Of a DNA stretch of 8,579 bases, positions 1 through 6,817 are shown in pieces (the first letter of the stretch is position 1; every line of letters starts with the position of its first letter). A program made the position numbers and the translations under genes. This DNA is from Cyanobium sp. M55B138 (lineage in GTDB: Bacteria; Cyanobacteriota; Cyanobacteriia; PCC-6307; Cyanobiaceae). The notes beneath the pieces were generated by a model. The model saw only the letters and a program-made list of their open reading frames with translations. It was not told the origin of the DNA and ran no database searches. Location: the NCBI GenBank assembly GCA_018400215.1, contig JAGYNF010000064.1, positions 1 through 8,579 of the forward strand, written 5' to 3'.

Positions 1-668
1 TTGAGGTTGGTGAGGGTGGGTTGGATCTGGTCAACGGAGGCGTCCAGGTTGGTGAACAGGCTCTTGCCATCCTTCACCAGGCCCCGCCCTTCCGCCAGGA
101 AGGCCGTGGCCTCCTTGGCGGTTTGATCGATGCTGGTGGTCAGGCCGGCCACCTTCTCCACCAGCTGGTCCTGCTCCACCTGGGCGAGCATCTGGTACAT
201 CAGCGTGGTGAGGCTGCTGAGGCTGGCCCCCTCGCTGCCGCGAATGCTCGCCCCATCACAGAGCATGCGCTGGCGGTCGCAGTCCTTGGCCCGGGGGCTG
301 GGGGCATCGGCCGGCAGGGGGGGGCCGGAACTGAGCAGGGCCACCTGGGATTCGCCGCCCAGCAGGGACAGTTGGCCGATCTCCGCCACCGTGGGCTGGG
401 CCAGCCGCAGGTTGGCGTTGGTGATCTCCAGCTGGGCCACCACAGCCTCCTGGGTGATCTGCATGGTGCGCACCGTGCCCACGATCACGCCGCGATACAC
501 CACCGGCGAACGCACGGCAAGGCCATCGGCCTGGGTGAAACGGGCTTCCACGGTCCAGTGCTGGCGCGAGATGGATAGGCCGCGCAGCCAAAAGCTGAGG
601 CCCACCGCGCTGGCGATGGCGGCAAGCAGGGAAAAGCCAACAAGGGCTTCGCGAACGGATCGCCGCAT
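1..668 (-). CDS. MlaD/MCE-family lipid-transport protein, partial (3' end beyond window)
   Basis: This is probably the periplasmic substrate-binding (MCE) component of a lipid ABC transporter, like MlaD or chloroplast TGD2, acting between inner and outer membranes. The 222 visible residues start with MRRSVREAL. One membrane-anchor helix spans about residues 8-29. The MCE domain follows at about 38-112, with the family's G-rich core at 49-66 (GLAVRSPVVYRGVIVGTV). A predicted amphipathic helical stretch from about 150 onward (Ser/Thr, Gln and Leu rich) resembles the coiled-coil tail of this family. Two cysteines, C130 and C137, flank a short insert after the MCE domain. The start is well supported: AGAGGTG lies 6 bases upstream and overlaps the stop of the preceding ATPase gene, only 3 bases away, so the two are translated together. 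The C-terminus is cut by the left edge. Family assignment is confident; the transported lipid is unknown. Confidence 0.88.
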   Translation of the reverse strand, partial: MRRSVREALVGFSLLAAIASAVGLSFWLRGLSISRQHWTVEARFTQADGLAVRSPVVYRGVIVGTVRTMQITQEAVVAQLEITNANLRLAQPTVAEIGQLSLLGGESQVALLSSGPPLPADAPSPRAKDCDRQRMLCDGASIRGSEGASLSSLTTLMYQMLAQVEQDQLVEKVAGLTTSIDQTAKEATAFLAEGRGLVKDGKSLFTNLDASVDQIQPTLTNL

Positions 669-671
669 CCG

Positions 672-1436
672 TTACACCTCTGCCGGTTGCATGGGGCCCT
701 GCAGACTACCGCTACGGAACTGCACCACATAGGGGTTGTCCGTCTCTCGATACGCGGCCAGATCGCCCTGCCACAGAAACTGCCCCCCGTAGATCAGCAC
801 CATCCGCTGGCCGGTGCGCTCGATCGTGCTGTGCACGTGGCTCACCACCACCGAGCTGGCCTCGGCCATGGTGGTGGTGCGCACGATCAGATCTTCGATC
901 CGGGTGCAGGCCACCGGGTCCAGGCCGGCGGTCGGCTCGTCGAACAGCAACAGGGGCACGCGGTCGTGCGGTTGGCCGGGGTCCTGGATCAGGGCCCGGG
1001 CAAAGCTCACGCGCTTCTGCATGCCACCGCTCAGCTCCCCGGGCAGTTGCTTCTCAATGCCGCCCAACCCCACGGCGTCCAGGGCCTGGCTCACCCGCTC
1101 GCGGATCTCCCGCTCCCCCAGTTTGCTGAAGCGGTAGAGCAGGAATCCCACGTTTTCGCCCACGGTGAGGGAGCCCAGCAGGGCGGGGTTCTGGAACACC
1201 AGGCGCACGTCGGGGGGGTGTTCCTGGTCGAGCCGCAGGTAGGTCTGGGGTTCGCCGTGCAGCAGCAGTTCCCCGCTGCTGGGTAATTGCAGCCCCGCCA
1301 GCAGCCGCAGGATGGACGACTTGCCCGCACCGGAGGGCCCCACCACCACCAGGCGTTCACCGGGCTGCAGGCTCAGGTTGAGCTGTTCCAGCACCCGGTT
1401 CTGGCCGAACTGCAGGCTGAGATCGCGCAGCTCCAT
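672..1436 (-). CDS. MlaF-like ABC transporter ATP-binding protein
   Basis: This cytoplasmic ATPase would power the lipid transporter whose MCE subunit is encoded 3 bases downstream. From the chosen ATG it has 254 residues. All ABC landmarks are present: Walker A GPSGAGKSS at 33-41, Q-loop Q82 in FQNPALLGSLTV, signature LSGGMQ at 135-140, Walker B LLLFDEP at 162-168 and switch His200. The sequence resembles the MlaF/TGD3 group that partners MCE proteins, which agrees with the neighbour. The start is uncertain. The frame stays open far upstream, with an in-frame ATG at 1526 (adding 30 residues) and a GTG at about 1448. I chose 1436 because family homology begins there with ELRDLSLQFG and the upstream residues look non-conserved (Ser/Ala/Thr-rich). 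No convincing Shine-Dalgarno motif discriminates between the starts. The permease subunit is not encoded in the visible region. Confidence 0.88.
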   Translation of the reverse strand: MELRDLSLQFGQNRVLEQLNLSLQPGERLVVVGPSGAGKSSILRLLAGLQLPSSGELLLHGEPQTYLRLDQEHPPDVRLVFQNPALLGSLTVGENVGFLLYRFSKLGEREIRERVSQALDAVGLGGIEKQLPGELSGGMQKRVSFARALIQDPGQPHDRVPLLLFDEPTAGLDPVACTRIEDLIVRTTTMAEASSVVVSHVHSTIERTGQRMVLIYGGQFLWQGDLAAYRETDNPYVVQFRSGSLQGPMQPAEV

Positions 1437-1549
1437 CACCGGGGGCACCGTCCCGGTCGCCGCGGCGCTGCTGGGATTTGTGGCGGAACTGAGCTGGGCC
1501 AGGACACCACAGCAAGAGGGTCCCATCTTGCCCGCTTTTGGGCCGGGCC

Positions 1550-1569
1550 GCCGGTGGTTCCCCACCGGC
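1550..1569. promoter_or_regulatory. Perfect 8-bp dyad in the yvcK upstream region
   Basis: The arms GCCGGTGG (1550-1557) and CCACCGGC (1562-1569) are perfect reverse complements separated by TTCC. The dyad lies in the divergent region between the ABC ATPase gene and yvcK, ending 5 bases before a TACAGT hexamer that could be the yvcK -10 box, so it covers the place where a -35 box would be. It could be a protein-binding operator or an RNA hairpin in a leader. No T-run follows on either strand, so it is not an intrinsic terminator. The dyad is directly visible; its role is inferred. Confidence 0.4.
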
Positions 1570-1574
1570 CTGCC

Positions 1575-1580
1575 TACAGT
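1575..1580 (+). promoter_or_regulatory. Candidate -10 box for yvcK
   Basis: The hexamer TACAGT matches four of six positions of the sigma-70 consensus TATAAT and sits about 130 bases before the yvcK ATG. No good -35 box is visible at the usual spacing; that stretch is occupied by the dyad at 1550-1569. The same hexamer occurs upstream of rubA. This is a weak call in GC-rich DNA. Confidence 0.22.
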
Positions 1581-1701
1581 CGTTGTCATTCCTGGTTGGG
1601 CGTCCCCGCCGTTGTCAGTGCCAGCCTCGCCTTCTCCGCAGCGGCGGTCGCGTCGGCTGAGCTCCCGCCCCGGTTGGATCGGCCGCGGCGACCTGCGCCA
1701 G

Positions 1702-1706
1702 AAGGA
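1702..1706 (+). promoter_or_regulatory. Ribosome binding site that sets the yvcK start
   Basis: AAGGA, within AGAAGGAT, lies 4 bases before the ATG at 1711. It is the only clear Shine-Dalgarno match near any candidate start in this long open frame, and it favours 1711 over the in-frame GTG at 1618. The spacing is slightly short. Confidence 0.55.
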
Positions 1707-1710
1707 TTGG

Positions 1711-3027
1711 ATGAGTCGCTCGCGGCGGGCCGTGCGCTGGCTGCAGCCGGGTTTGGTGGTGAAGCGCTGGGTGCTCACCTCCGGCCTGGGCCTGCTGATT
1801 GCCCTGCTCGGCGCGGCGGTGTGGGCCGACCTGCAGCCGATTTACTGGGGCCTGGCCGGCATCCAATGGCTGCTGAAAAACCTCACCACCGTGCTGCCGC
1901 GCGAGGTCACCGGACCGCTGGTGCTGGCCATTGGCGGTCTGCTGATCTGGCTGGGCCAGAGCCGCAGTTTCGGCACCATCCAGCAGGCCCTCGCCCCCGA
2001 TAAGGACACCCTGTTGGTGGATGCCCTGGCGGCCCAGGGCCGGCTCAACCGCGGCCCCAGCATCGTGGCGATCGGTGGCGGCACCGGTCTCGCCACCCTG
2101 CTCAGCGGCCTCAAGCGCCACAGCTCCAACCTCACCGCCATCGTGACCGTGGCGGACGACGGCGGCAGCAGTGGCGTGCTGCGGCGCGAACTGGGGGTGC
2201 AGCCCCCCGGGGACATCCGCAATTGCCTGGCGGCCCTCGCCCGGGAGGAGCCCCTGCTCACCCGCCTGTTCCAATACCGCTTTCAGGCTGGCGTTGGCCT
2301 GGAGGGCCACAGCTTTGGCAACCTGTTCCTCACCGCCCTCACCGCCATCACCGGCAGCCTGGAGGCCGCCATCACCGCCAGTGGCCGGGTGCTGGCGGTG
2401 CAGGGTCAGGTGGTGCCGGCCACCAATGCGGACGTGCGGCTCTGGGCTGAGCTGGAGAACGGTGAACGCATCGAGGGGGAGTCGCGCATTGGCCATGCCC
2501 CCAGTCCGATCGTGCGGCTGGGCTGTACGCCGGAGCGGCCCCCGGCCCTGCCGCGGGCCATTGAGGCGATCGCCCATGCCGACCTGATCGTGCTCGGACC
2601 CGGCAGCCTCTACACCTCCCTGCTGCCCAATCTGTTGGTGCCCGAGCTGGTAGAGGCCATCGCCCGCAGCAAGGCCCCGCGGCTCTACATCTGCAACCTG
2701 ATGACCCAACCCGGCGAGACCGACGGGCTGAATGTGGAGGGGCATCTGCGGGCGATCGAGGCCCAGTTGGCCAGCATTGGCGTCGATCAGCGCCTGTTTA
2801 CGGCCGTGCTGGCCCAGGACGACATGCCCACCTCATCGCTGCTGGAGCACTACCGCCAGCAGGGCGCCGCCCCCGTGATCTGCGACAGCCGCCGGCTGCG
2901 ACGCCAGGGCTACGCGGTGATGCAGGCCCCGCTGCAGGGGGGGCGGCCCACCGCCACCCTGCGCCATGACCCCCGCAGCCTGGCCCTGGCGGTGATGCGC
3001 TTCTACCGCCAGCAGCTGCGGTCTTAG
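1711..3027 (+). CDS. yvcK: YvcK/CofD-like protein (gluconeogenesis-factor family), membrane-anchored
   Basis: This belongs to the YvcK family, whose members in Bacillus and Mycobacterium bind UDP-sugars and are needed for normal cell shape and growth on gluconeogenic carbon. The fold is shared with CofD (2-phospho-lactate transferase). The 438 residues carry the family motifs in order: GGGTGL 122-127, ADDGGSSG 148-155, PPGDIRNCL 166-174, GHSFGNL 199-205, LGPGSLYTS 295-303 and NLMTQPGET 329-337. Two hydrophobic segments, about 20-38 and 68-83, precede the catalytic-type domain and suggest an inner-membrane anchor, unlike the soluble Bacillus protein. The frame is open upstream to 1312, but AAGGA at 1702-1706 supports the ATG at 1711; a GTG at 1618 would add 31 residues. 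The gene is divergent from the lipid ABC operon. Its stop overlaps the ndhJ stop by 4 bases, tail to tail. The physiological role in cyanobacteria is not shown by the sequence. Confidence 0.9.
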   Translation: MSRSRRAVRWLQPGLVVKRWVLTSGLGLLIALLGAAVWADLQPIYWGLAGIQWLLKNLTTVLPREVTGPLVLAIGGLLIWLGQSRSFGTIQQALAPDKDTLLVDALAAQGRLNRGPSIVAIGGGTGLATLLSGLKRHSSNLTAIVTVADDGGSSGVLRRELGVQPPGDIRNCLAALAREEPLLTRLFQYRFQAGVGLEGHSFGNLFLTALTAITGSLEAAITASGRVLAVQGQVVPATNADVRLWAELENGERIEGESRIGHAPSPIVRLGCTPERPPALPRAIEAIAHADLIVLGPGSLYTSLLPNLLVPELVEAIARSKAPRLYICNLMTQPGETDGLNVEGHLRAIEAQLASIGVDQRLFTAVLAQDDMPTSSLLEHYRQQGAAPVICDSRRLRRQGYAVMQAPLQGGRPTATLRHDPRSLALAVMRFYRQQLRS

Positions 3028-3587
3028 TAGGCGTCCTGCATCTCGTAGAAATCGGGCTGCACATAGTCCTTGCGCAGGGGCCAACCCTTCCAGTCCTCCG
3101 GCATCAACAGGCGCTTCGGGTGGGGATGGCCCTCGAAGTGGATGCCGTACATGTCGAAGGTTTCGCGCTCCTGCCAGTCGGCACCCCGGAACAGGCCGTA
3201 GAGGCTGGGAATGGTGAGGTCCCCGTCGCGGGCGAGGAACACCTTGAGCCGCACCTCCTCGGGCCGCACCTCGGCGGGGAGCCGGTCCAGCTCGGCACTG
3301 GCGTCGGCGAGGGTGCCCAGTTTCACCAGGTGGTAGAAGCTCACGAGCCTGCCGCCGGGGCCCTCGTCGTAGCCGCCCTGGCACTGGAGGTAATCGAAGC
3401 CATGGGCCTTGAGGGCGGTGACCAGCAGGGGCAGGAAGGCGGGCTCGGTGCCGATCACCTCCACCCCGAGATGGTCCGGCGGCAGCAGGTCGTGGTCAAA
3501 GCCCTGGCCTGTGAGCCACTGGCTCACAGGACCGGCGGCCAGGGCGGCGATCGCCTCGCCGTTGGCTTGGGGAGTGTCCTCGGGCAT
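3024..3587 (-). CDS. ndhJ: NAD(P)H-quinone oxidoreductase (NDH-1) subunit J
   Basis: NdhJ is the NuoC-type 30-kDa subunit of the peripheral arm of cyanobacterial NDH-1, the thylakoid complex that passes electrons from ferredoxin to plastoquinone for respiration, cyclic electron flow and CO2 uptake. The predicted protein has 187 residues. The 30-kDa signature appears at about 140-155 as [16 protein letters not shown], followed by [18 protein letters not shown] at 158-175, typical of the family C-terminus. The first ~20 residues are a variable Ala-rich leader. The frame is open further upstream into ndhK, but the ATG at 3587 gives a normal family length and leaves 19 bases after the ndhK stop. 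No Shine-Dalgarno motif is visible there; the gap is pyrimidine-rich. It is the last gene of ndhC-ndhK-ndhJ. Its stop overlaps the convergent yvcK stop, and no intrinsic terminator separates the two genes. Confidence 0.96.
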   Translation of the reverse strand: MPEDTPQANGEAIAALAAGPVSQWLTGQGFDHDLLPPDHLGVEVIGTEPAFLPLLVTALKAHGFDYLQCQGGYDEGPGGRLVSFYHLVKLGTLADASAELDRLPAEVRPEEVRLKVFLARDGDLTIPSLYGLFRGADWQERETFDMYGIHFEGHPHPKRLLMPEDWKGWPLRKDYVQPDFYEMQDAY

Positions 3588-3606
3588 GGGGGGCTCTGGA
3601 GAGGGA

Positions 3607-4356
3607 TCAGGCGCCGGTGCCGGCGTTGGAGGGGATGCTGGGCTCGGGTTGGGCCTCGCCCACCAGGCTGCCGAGCGGCTGGCCGGCGGCGGCGGCCAGG
3701 GCCGCCTTTTGGCTTTCGGCCCGCAGGTAGCGGCCGTCCACAATCGGGGCCACCGCCACCATCTGGTGGGGAATCGTGCAGTAGCGATGGGTGGGTTGCA
3801 GGTTGCCCCGCTCGGCCAGGGCCTCGTTGCCCACCTTTTTGCGCAGCTTGATCACCGCATCAAAAATCGCCTCGGGCCGCGGCGGGCAGCCGGGCATGTA
3901 GAGATCCACGGGGATCAGCTTGTCCACCCCGCGCACCGCCGTGGTGGAGTCGGCGCTGAACATGCCGCCGGTGATGGTGCAGGCCCCCATGGCGATCACG
4001 TATTTGGGTTCGGGCATCTGCTCGTAGAGCCGCACCAGGGCGGGCGCCATCTTCATGGTCACCGTGCCGGCGACGATCAGCAGGTCGGCCTGGCGCGGGC
4101 TGGAGCGGGGCACCAGGCCGAAGCGGTCGAAGTCGAAGCGGGAGCCCAGCAGGGCAGCAAATTCGATGAAACAGCAGGCGGTGCCATACAGCAGCGGCCA
4201 GAGGCTGCTGAGGCGGGCCCAGTTGTGAATGTCATCGAGGGTGGTGAGGATCACATTCTCGGAGAGGTCCGAGGTGACCTGGGGGGCACCCACCGGGCCG
4301 CAGCTGGCGGCGCGCACATCCCGGAGAGCGTCGATGGACGGGGTGGCGGGAGTCAT
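3607..4356 (-). CDS. ndhK: NDH-1 subunit K (NuoB-type, 4Fe-4S N2 cluster)
   Basis: NdhK corresponds to NuoB and carries the terminal iron-sulfur cluster N2, which hands electrons to plastoquinone at the junction of the peripheral and membrane arms. The predicted 249 residues include all four expected cluster ligands: the tandem pair C61-C62 ([10 protein letters not shown]), C126 (GACTITGG) and C157 ([10 protein letters not shown]). The conserved core spans about 30-205. The N-terminus (1-28) and the Ala/Pro/Glu-rich C-terminal tail (about 215-249) are variable. The ATG at 4356 was chosen because upstream in-frame sequence lies inside ndhC in another reading frame and looks non-natural. The 40-base gap after ndhC has no Shine-Dalgarno motif and instead carries a long C/T-rich run in the mRNA sense. 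It is the middle gene of the ndhCKJ operon, an order conserved in cyanobacteria and plastids. Confidence 0.97.
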   Translation of the reverse strand: MTPATPSIDALRDVRAASCGPVGAPQVTSDLSENVILTTLDDIHNWARLSSLWPLLYGTACCFIEFAALLGSRFDFDRFGLVPRSSPRQADLLIVAGTVTMKMAPALVRLYEQMPEPKYVIAMGACTITGGMFSADSTTAVRGVDKLIPVDLYMPGCPPRPEAIFDAVIKLRKKVGNEALAERGNLQPTHRYCTIPHQMVAVAPIVDGRYLRAESQKAALAAAAGQPLGSLVGEAQPEPSIPSNAGTGA

Positions 4357-4396
4357 CGGTTCGGCACAGCGCGGGGGGGAGGAGGGGGGAGAGAGA

Positions 4397-4759
4397 TCAG
4401 CTCCACTCGAGGGCGCCCTTGCGCCAGGCGTAGGCCAGGGCCACCACCAGGATGGCAATGAACACCAGGGCTTCGATGAAGGCGAGCAGGCCCAGGCGGT
4501 GGAAGGCCACGGCCCAGGGGTAGAGGAACACGGTCTCCACGTCGAAGATCACGAAGACCAGGGCAAACATGTAGTAGCGGATATTGAACTGAATCCAGGC
4601 GCCGCCGATCGGCTCCATGCCGGATTCATAGGTGAGTTCCCGCTCACCCCGCCGGCTCTTGGGCGAGAGCAGCTTGTTGGCCACCAGGGCCAGCACCGGC
4701 ACCGCCGCGGAGAGCAGCAGGAAGCCGACGAAGGCGTCGTAGCCGGAGAGCACGAACAT
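4397..4759 (-). CDS. ndhC: NDH-1 subunit 3 / NdhC (NuoA-type membrane subunit)
   Basis: NdhC is the small NuoA-type membrane subunit beside the quinone-binding site of NDH-1. From the ATG at 4759 the protein has 120 residues, the usual length of cyanobacterial NdhC. Three membrane helices are evident at about 7-29, 62-81 and 90-111. The conserved loop [18 protein letters not shown] (41-58) and the acidic helix motif [12 protein letters not shown] (72-83) are intact, and it ends in the typical KGALEWS. An in-frame ATG at 4798 is preceded by AGGTGG and would add 13 residues. Family length favours 4759, but the upstream start is not excluded. It is the first gene of ndhCKJ and is divergent from rubA across only about 94 bases, so promoter elements for both directions must lie in that gap. 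Confidence 0.96.
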   Translation of the reverse strand: MFVLSGYDAFVGFLLLSAAVPVLALVANKLLSPKSRRGERELTYESGMEPIGGAWIQFNIRYYMFALVFVIFDVETVFLYPWAVAFHRLGLLAFIEALVFIAILVVALAYAWRKGALEWS

Positions 4760-4811
4760 GGGCCAACCCAAGCTGGGACCCAGTCTGGCATCCACCACCT
4801 GCCGTGGGGTG

Positions 4812-4829
4812 TCCAGTGCTGGATACAGT
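4812..4829. promoter_or_regulatory. Divergent ndhC/rubA promoter region: short dyad and candidate rubA -10
   Basis: The only gap between the ndhCKJ and rubA-psbJ units is 4760-4853. It contains a small dyad, TCCAG (4812-4816) and CTGGA (4819-4823), followed directly by TACAGT (4824-4829), a weak -10-like hexamer pointing to rubA about 24 bases before its ATG. On the minus strand, TTGAAC (complement of 4829-4834) resembles a -35 box for ndhC, without an obvious partner. These matches are individually weak. That promoters lie here follows mainly from gene layout. Confidence 0.3.
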
Positions 4830-4853
4830 TCAAGCGCCGTATGCGGTTCAGGG

Positions 4854-5285
4854 ATGAGCAGCGAGACCCCCCGTGCCGAGTCCCAGCCCCCAGAGCCCCC
4901 GGCCGGCGCAGATCAGCCGCTGGAGGGCCCAGCCCCCGAGGCGCCAGCTGGGGAGGCGCCTGAGCCAGACCTGGCGGCGAACCGGTTCGAGTGCCGCAGC
5001 TGTGGGTTTGTCTACGACCCGGAGGAGGGGGTGAAGAAGGTGGGCATCCCGCCGGGCACCCCTTTCCTCGAACTCGATCCCGCCAGTTTCCGCTGTCCGG
5101 TGTGCCGCAGCAGGATGGGGGCGTTCATGGATATTGGTCCCCGCGACAAGCCCAGCGGCTTTGAGGAGAACCTCAATTTCGGGCTCGGTGTGAACCGGCT
5201 TACCCCCGGGCAGAAGAATGTGCTGATTTTCGGAGGCTTTGCCCTGGCCTTCGCCTTCTTCCTCTCCCTCTACTCCCTGCGCTGA
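4854..5285 (+). CDS. rubA: Membrane-anchored rubredoxin, photosystem assembly factor RubA
   Basis: RubA is a thylakoid rubredoxin required for photosystem biogenesis; in other cyanobacteria its loss affects assembly of photosystem I (F_X cluster) and photosystem II. The 143-residue protein has a Pro/Glu/Ala-rich N-terminal extension (about 8-40). A rubredoxin domain follows at about 44-95, with iron ligands C47 and C50 (CRSC) and C81 and C84 (CPVC), plus the usual FVYDPEEG. One C-terminal membrane helix spans 122-141. The rubredoxin head would face the cytoplasm. The start at 4854 is the most reasonable ATG after the divergent gap. The frame is open back to 4758, but that would place the start inside ndhC. 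The ribosome binding site is weak (CAGGG adjacent to the start). It is the first gene of rubA-ycf48-psbEFLJ and ends 2 bases before ycf48, indicating coupled translation. Confidence 0.95.
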   Translation: MSSETPRAESQPPEPPAGADQPLEGPAPEAPAGEAPEPDLAANRFECRSCGFVYDPEEGVKKVGIPPGTPFLELDPASFRCPVCRSRMGAFMDIGPRDKPSGFEENLNFGLGVNRLTPGQKNVLIFGGFALAFAFFLSLYSLR

Positions 5286-5287
5286 CG

Positions 5288-6319
5288 ATGTCCGCCCCGT
5301 TTGCCCCCGCGCGCTTCAGCCACCTGCGGCGGTTGCTCTCCCCCCTGCTCACTCTGGTGCTGGTGATTGGCCTGGGCTTCGGCCTGGGTGGCTGCGTCAC
5401 CACTGGTCTGGCCAAGTCCGGCGCCAGCCCCTGGCAGGCCGTGCCCCTCGCCACCAATGCCAACCCCCTGGCCGTGGCCTTCACCGATGCCCGCCATGGC
5501 TTCCTGGTGGGCAGCAACCGGCTGATCCTCGAAACCAACGATGGCGGTGCCAGCTGGGAGGAGCGGGCCCTCGACCTGCCCGAGGAGGAGAACTTCCGCC
5601 TGATCAGCATTGATTTCGATGGCCAGGAGGGCTGGATTGCCGGCCAGCCAGGCCTGCTGCTGCATAGCACCGACGGCGGCCAGAACTGGAGCCGCCTGTT
5701 CCTCGATACCAAGCTGCCGGGCGAGCCCTACCTGATCACGGCCCTGGGCCGCTCCAGGGCGGAATTGGCCACCAACGTGGGCGCTATCTACGAGACCGGC
5801 GATGCCGGCAACAACTGGCAGGCCAAGGTTGAAGATGCCGCCGGGGCGGCCAGGGAGCTGCGCCGCAGTGCCGATGGTCGCTACGTGAGCGTGAGCGGCC
5901 TCGGCAACTTCTTCTCCACCTGGGATCCGGGCCAGGACACCTGGCAGCTGCACCAGCGGGTGAGCAGCCAGCGCCTGCAGACCATGGGCTTCCAGCCCGA
6001 CGGCAGCCTCTGGATGCTGGCGCGGGGCGCCCAGCTGCGCTTCAACGCCGATCCGGCCGACCCCGAGCAGTGGGGCAAGGCGATCATTCCGATCACCAAT
6101 GGCTACGGCTACCTCGACATGGCCTGGGATCCCGAGGGCGGCATCTGGACCGGCGGCGGCAGCGGCACCCTGCTCATCAGCGTCGATGGCGGCCAAACCT
6201 GGCAGAAGGATCCGGTGGGCGCCCAACAGCCCTCCAACTTCACCCGGATTGTCTTCACCGACGACGGCAAGGGGTTTGTGCTGGGCGAACGGGGCTCCCT
6301 GCTGCGCTGGGTCGGCTGA
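5288..6319 (+). CDS. ycf48: Photosystem II assembly factor Ycf48/HCF136, lipoprotein
   Basis: Ycf48 (plant HCF136) binds newly made D1 and the early photosystem II reaction centre on the lumenal side. The 343 residues begin with a signal peptide: Arg-containing start, hydrophobic stretch about 19-33, then a lipobox LGGC at 33-36. The mature protein therefore probably starts at a lipidated C36. The rest is a beta-propeller with Asp-box repeats, clearly visible as TNDGGASW (83-90), STDGGQNW (127-134), the degenerate ETGDAGNNW (169-177) and SVDGGQTW (298-305). The family forms seven blades. An Arg-containing stretch around 189-198 (RELRRSADGR) may contribute to the conserved arginine patch reported for this family. 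The length is normal once the signal peptide is included. It follows rubA by 2 bases and precedes psbE, which encodes a subunit of the complex it helps build. Confidence 0.96.
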   Translation: MSAPFAPARFSHLRRLLSPLLTLVLVIGLGFGLGGCVTTGLAKSGASPWQAVPLATNANPLAVAFTDARHGFLVGSNRLILETNDGGASWEERALDLPEEENFRLISIDFDGQEGWIAGQPGLLLHSTDGGQNWSRLFLDTKLPGEPYLITALGRSRAELATNVGAIYETGDAGNNWQAKVEDAAGAARELRRSADGRYVSVSGLGNFFSTWDPGQDTWQLHQRVSSQRLQTMGFQPDGSLWMLARGAQLRFNADPADPEQWGKAIIPITNGYGYLDMAWDPEGGIWTGGGSGTLLISVDGGQTWQKDPVGAQQPSNFTRIVFTDDGKGFVLGERGSLLRWVG

Positions 6320-6377
6320 CCCACCAACTTCTGTAACCAAGCCCCGCGGCCGCTCCCATCTGCTCTGGGGCGACCCT

Positions 6378-6383
6378 TAAGAT
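6378..6383 (+). promoter_or_regulatory. Candidate -10 box for psbEFLJ
   Basis: In the 87-base gap between ycf48 and psbE, TAAGAT (within TTAAGAT) is the only AT-rich hexamer, 23 bases before the psbE ATG. No clear -35 box is present, and no terminator hairpin was found after ycf48. The psb genes may therefore have their own promoter here, read-through from rubA, or both. High expression expected for psbE makes a local promoter plausible; the sequence evidence is modest. Confidence 0.3.
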
Positions 6384-6406
6384 CGCTGGGCTGAATGCTT
6401 GTCGCT

Positions 6407-6655
6407 ATGGCTGCCGGCTCCACCGGGGAACGCCCGTTCTTCGAAATCATCACCAGCATTCGTTACTGGGTGATCCATGCGGTCACCCTGCCATCGATCT
6501 TTTTGGCTGGTTTTCTGTTTGTGTCCACCGGCCTCGCCTACGACGCCTTCGGCACGCCCCGCCCGGATGCCTACTTCCAGGCCCAGGAAGCAAAGGCTCC
6601 CGTCGTGAGCCAGCGCTACGAGGGCAAGAGCCAACTCGATCTGCGCTTGAAATAA
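6407..6655 (+). CDS. psbE: Cytochrome b559 subunit alpha (photosystem II PsbE)
   Basis: PsbE forms cytochrome b559 with PsbF, a haem protein required for photosystem II assembly and photoprotection. The 82-residue protein has the family's N-terminus [18 protein letters not shown], the axial haem ligand H24 in [11 protein letters not shown], a single membrane helix at about 22-41 and a lumenal tail ending in DLRLK. The ATG at 6407 gives the standard length; an in-frame ATG at 6395 would add only MLVA. No strong Shine-Dalgarno motif precedes either start. The gene opens psbE-psbF-psbL-psbJ, with psbF starting 3 bases after its stop, which fits equimolar production of the two haem-binding chains. 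Confidence 0.98.
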   Translation: MAAGSTGERPFFEIITSIRYWVIHAVTLPSIFLAGFLFVSTGLAYDAFGTPRPDAYFQAQEAKAPVVSQRYEGKSQLDLRLK

Positions 6656-6658
6656 GCC

Positions 6659-6796
6659 ATGACCCAGTCTCCCGTTTCCACCACCCCGCGCAACTACCCG
6701 ATCTTCACGGTGCGCTGGTTGTCGGTGCATGCCCTCGGCGTTCCCACGGTCTTTTTCCTGGGCGCGCTGGCTGCCATGCAGTTCGTTCGCCGTTGA
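6659..6796 (+). CDS. psbF: Cytochrome b559 subunit beta (photosystem II PsbF)
   Basis: This 45-residue protein completes the cytochrome b559 heterodimer. It has a hydrophilic N-terminus, the segment [17 protein letters not shown] with haem ligand H24, and one membrane helix at about 20-41 ending in QFVRR, all diagnostic of PsbF. It begins 3 bases after the psbE stop, and psbL follows after 21 bases. It has no independent ribosome binding site of note, since the start sits directly after the psbE stop; translation is probably coupled to psbE. Confidence 0.98.
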   Translation: MTQSPVSTTPRNYPIFTVRWLSVHALGVPTVFFLGALAAMQFVRR

Positions 6797-6817
6797 GCCG
6801 GTTTTCCTCCACCAGCC

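Noticed and set aside
1312..1710. N-terminal extension of YvcK in the same open frame
   Set aside because: The first part overlaps the ABC ATPase gene on the other strand, the residues do not resemble the family, and a ribosome binding site supports the start at 1711.
1615..2745. Long minus-strand open frame opposite yvcK (376 codons)
   Set aside because: It lies wholly antisense to yvcK, is Gln/Gly/His/Ala-rich with no recognisable domain, and is the kind of frame high GC produces opposite real genes.
3409..4461. Plus-strand open frame across ndhJ and ndhK (350 codons)
   Set aside because: It crosses two well-identified genes and their spacer on the opposite strand, and its product is Gly/His/Ala-rich with no family resemblance.
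5270..6340. Long minus-strand open frame opposite ycf48 (356 codons)
   Set aside because: It covers ycf48, which has clear family motifs and a lipobox. The antisense product is low-complexity Gly/Ala/Gln sequence without domains.
6346..6353. Palindrome GCGGCCGC before psbE
   Set aside because: An 8-base GC palindrome is expected by chance in such GC-rich DNA, and its distance from psbE and ycf48 suggests no function.
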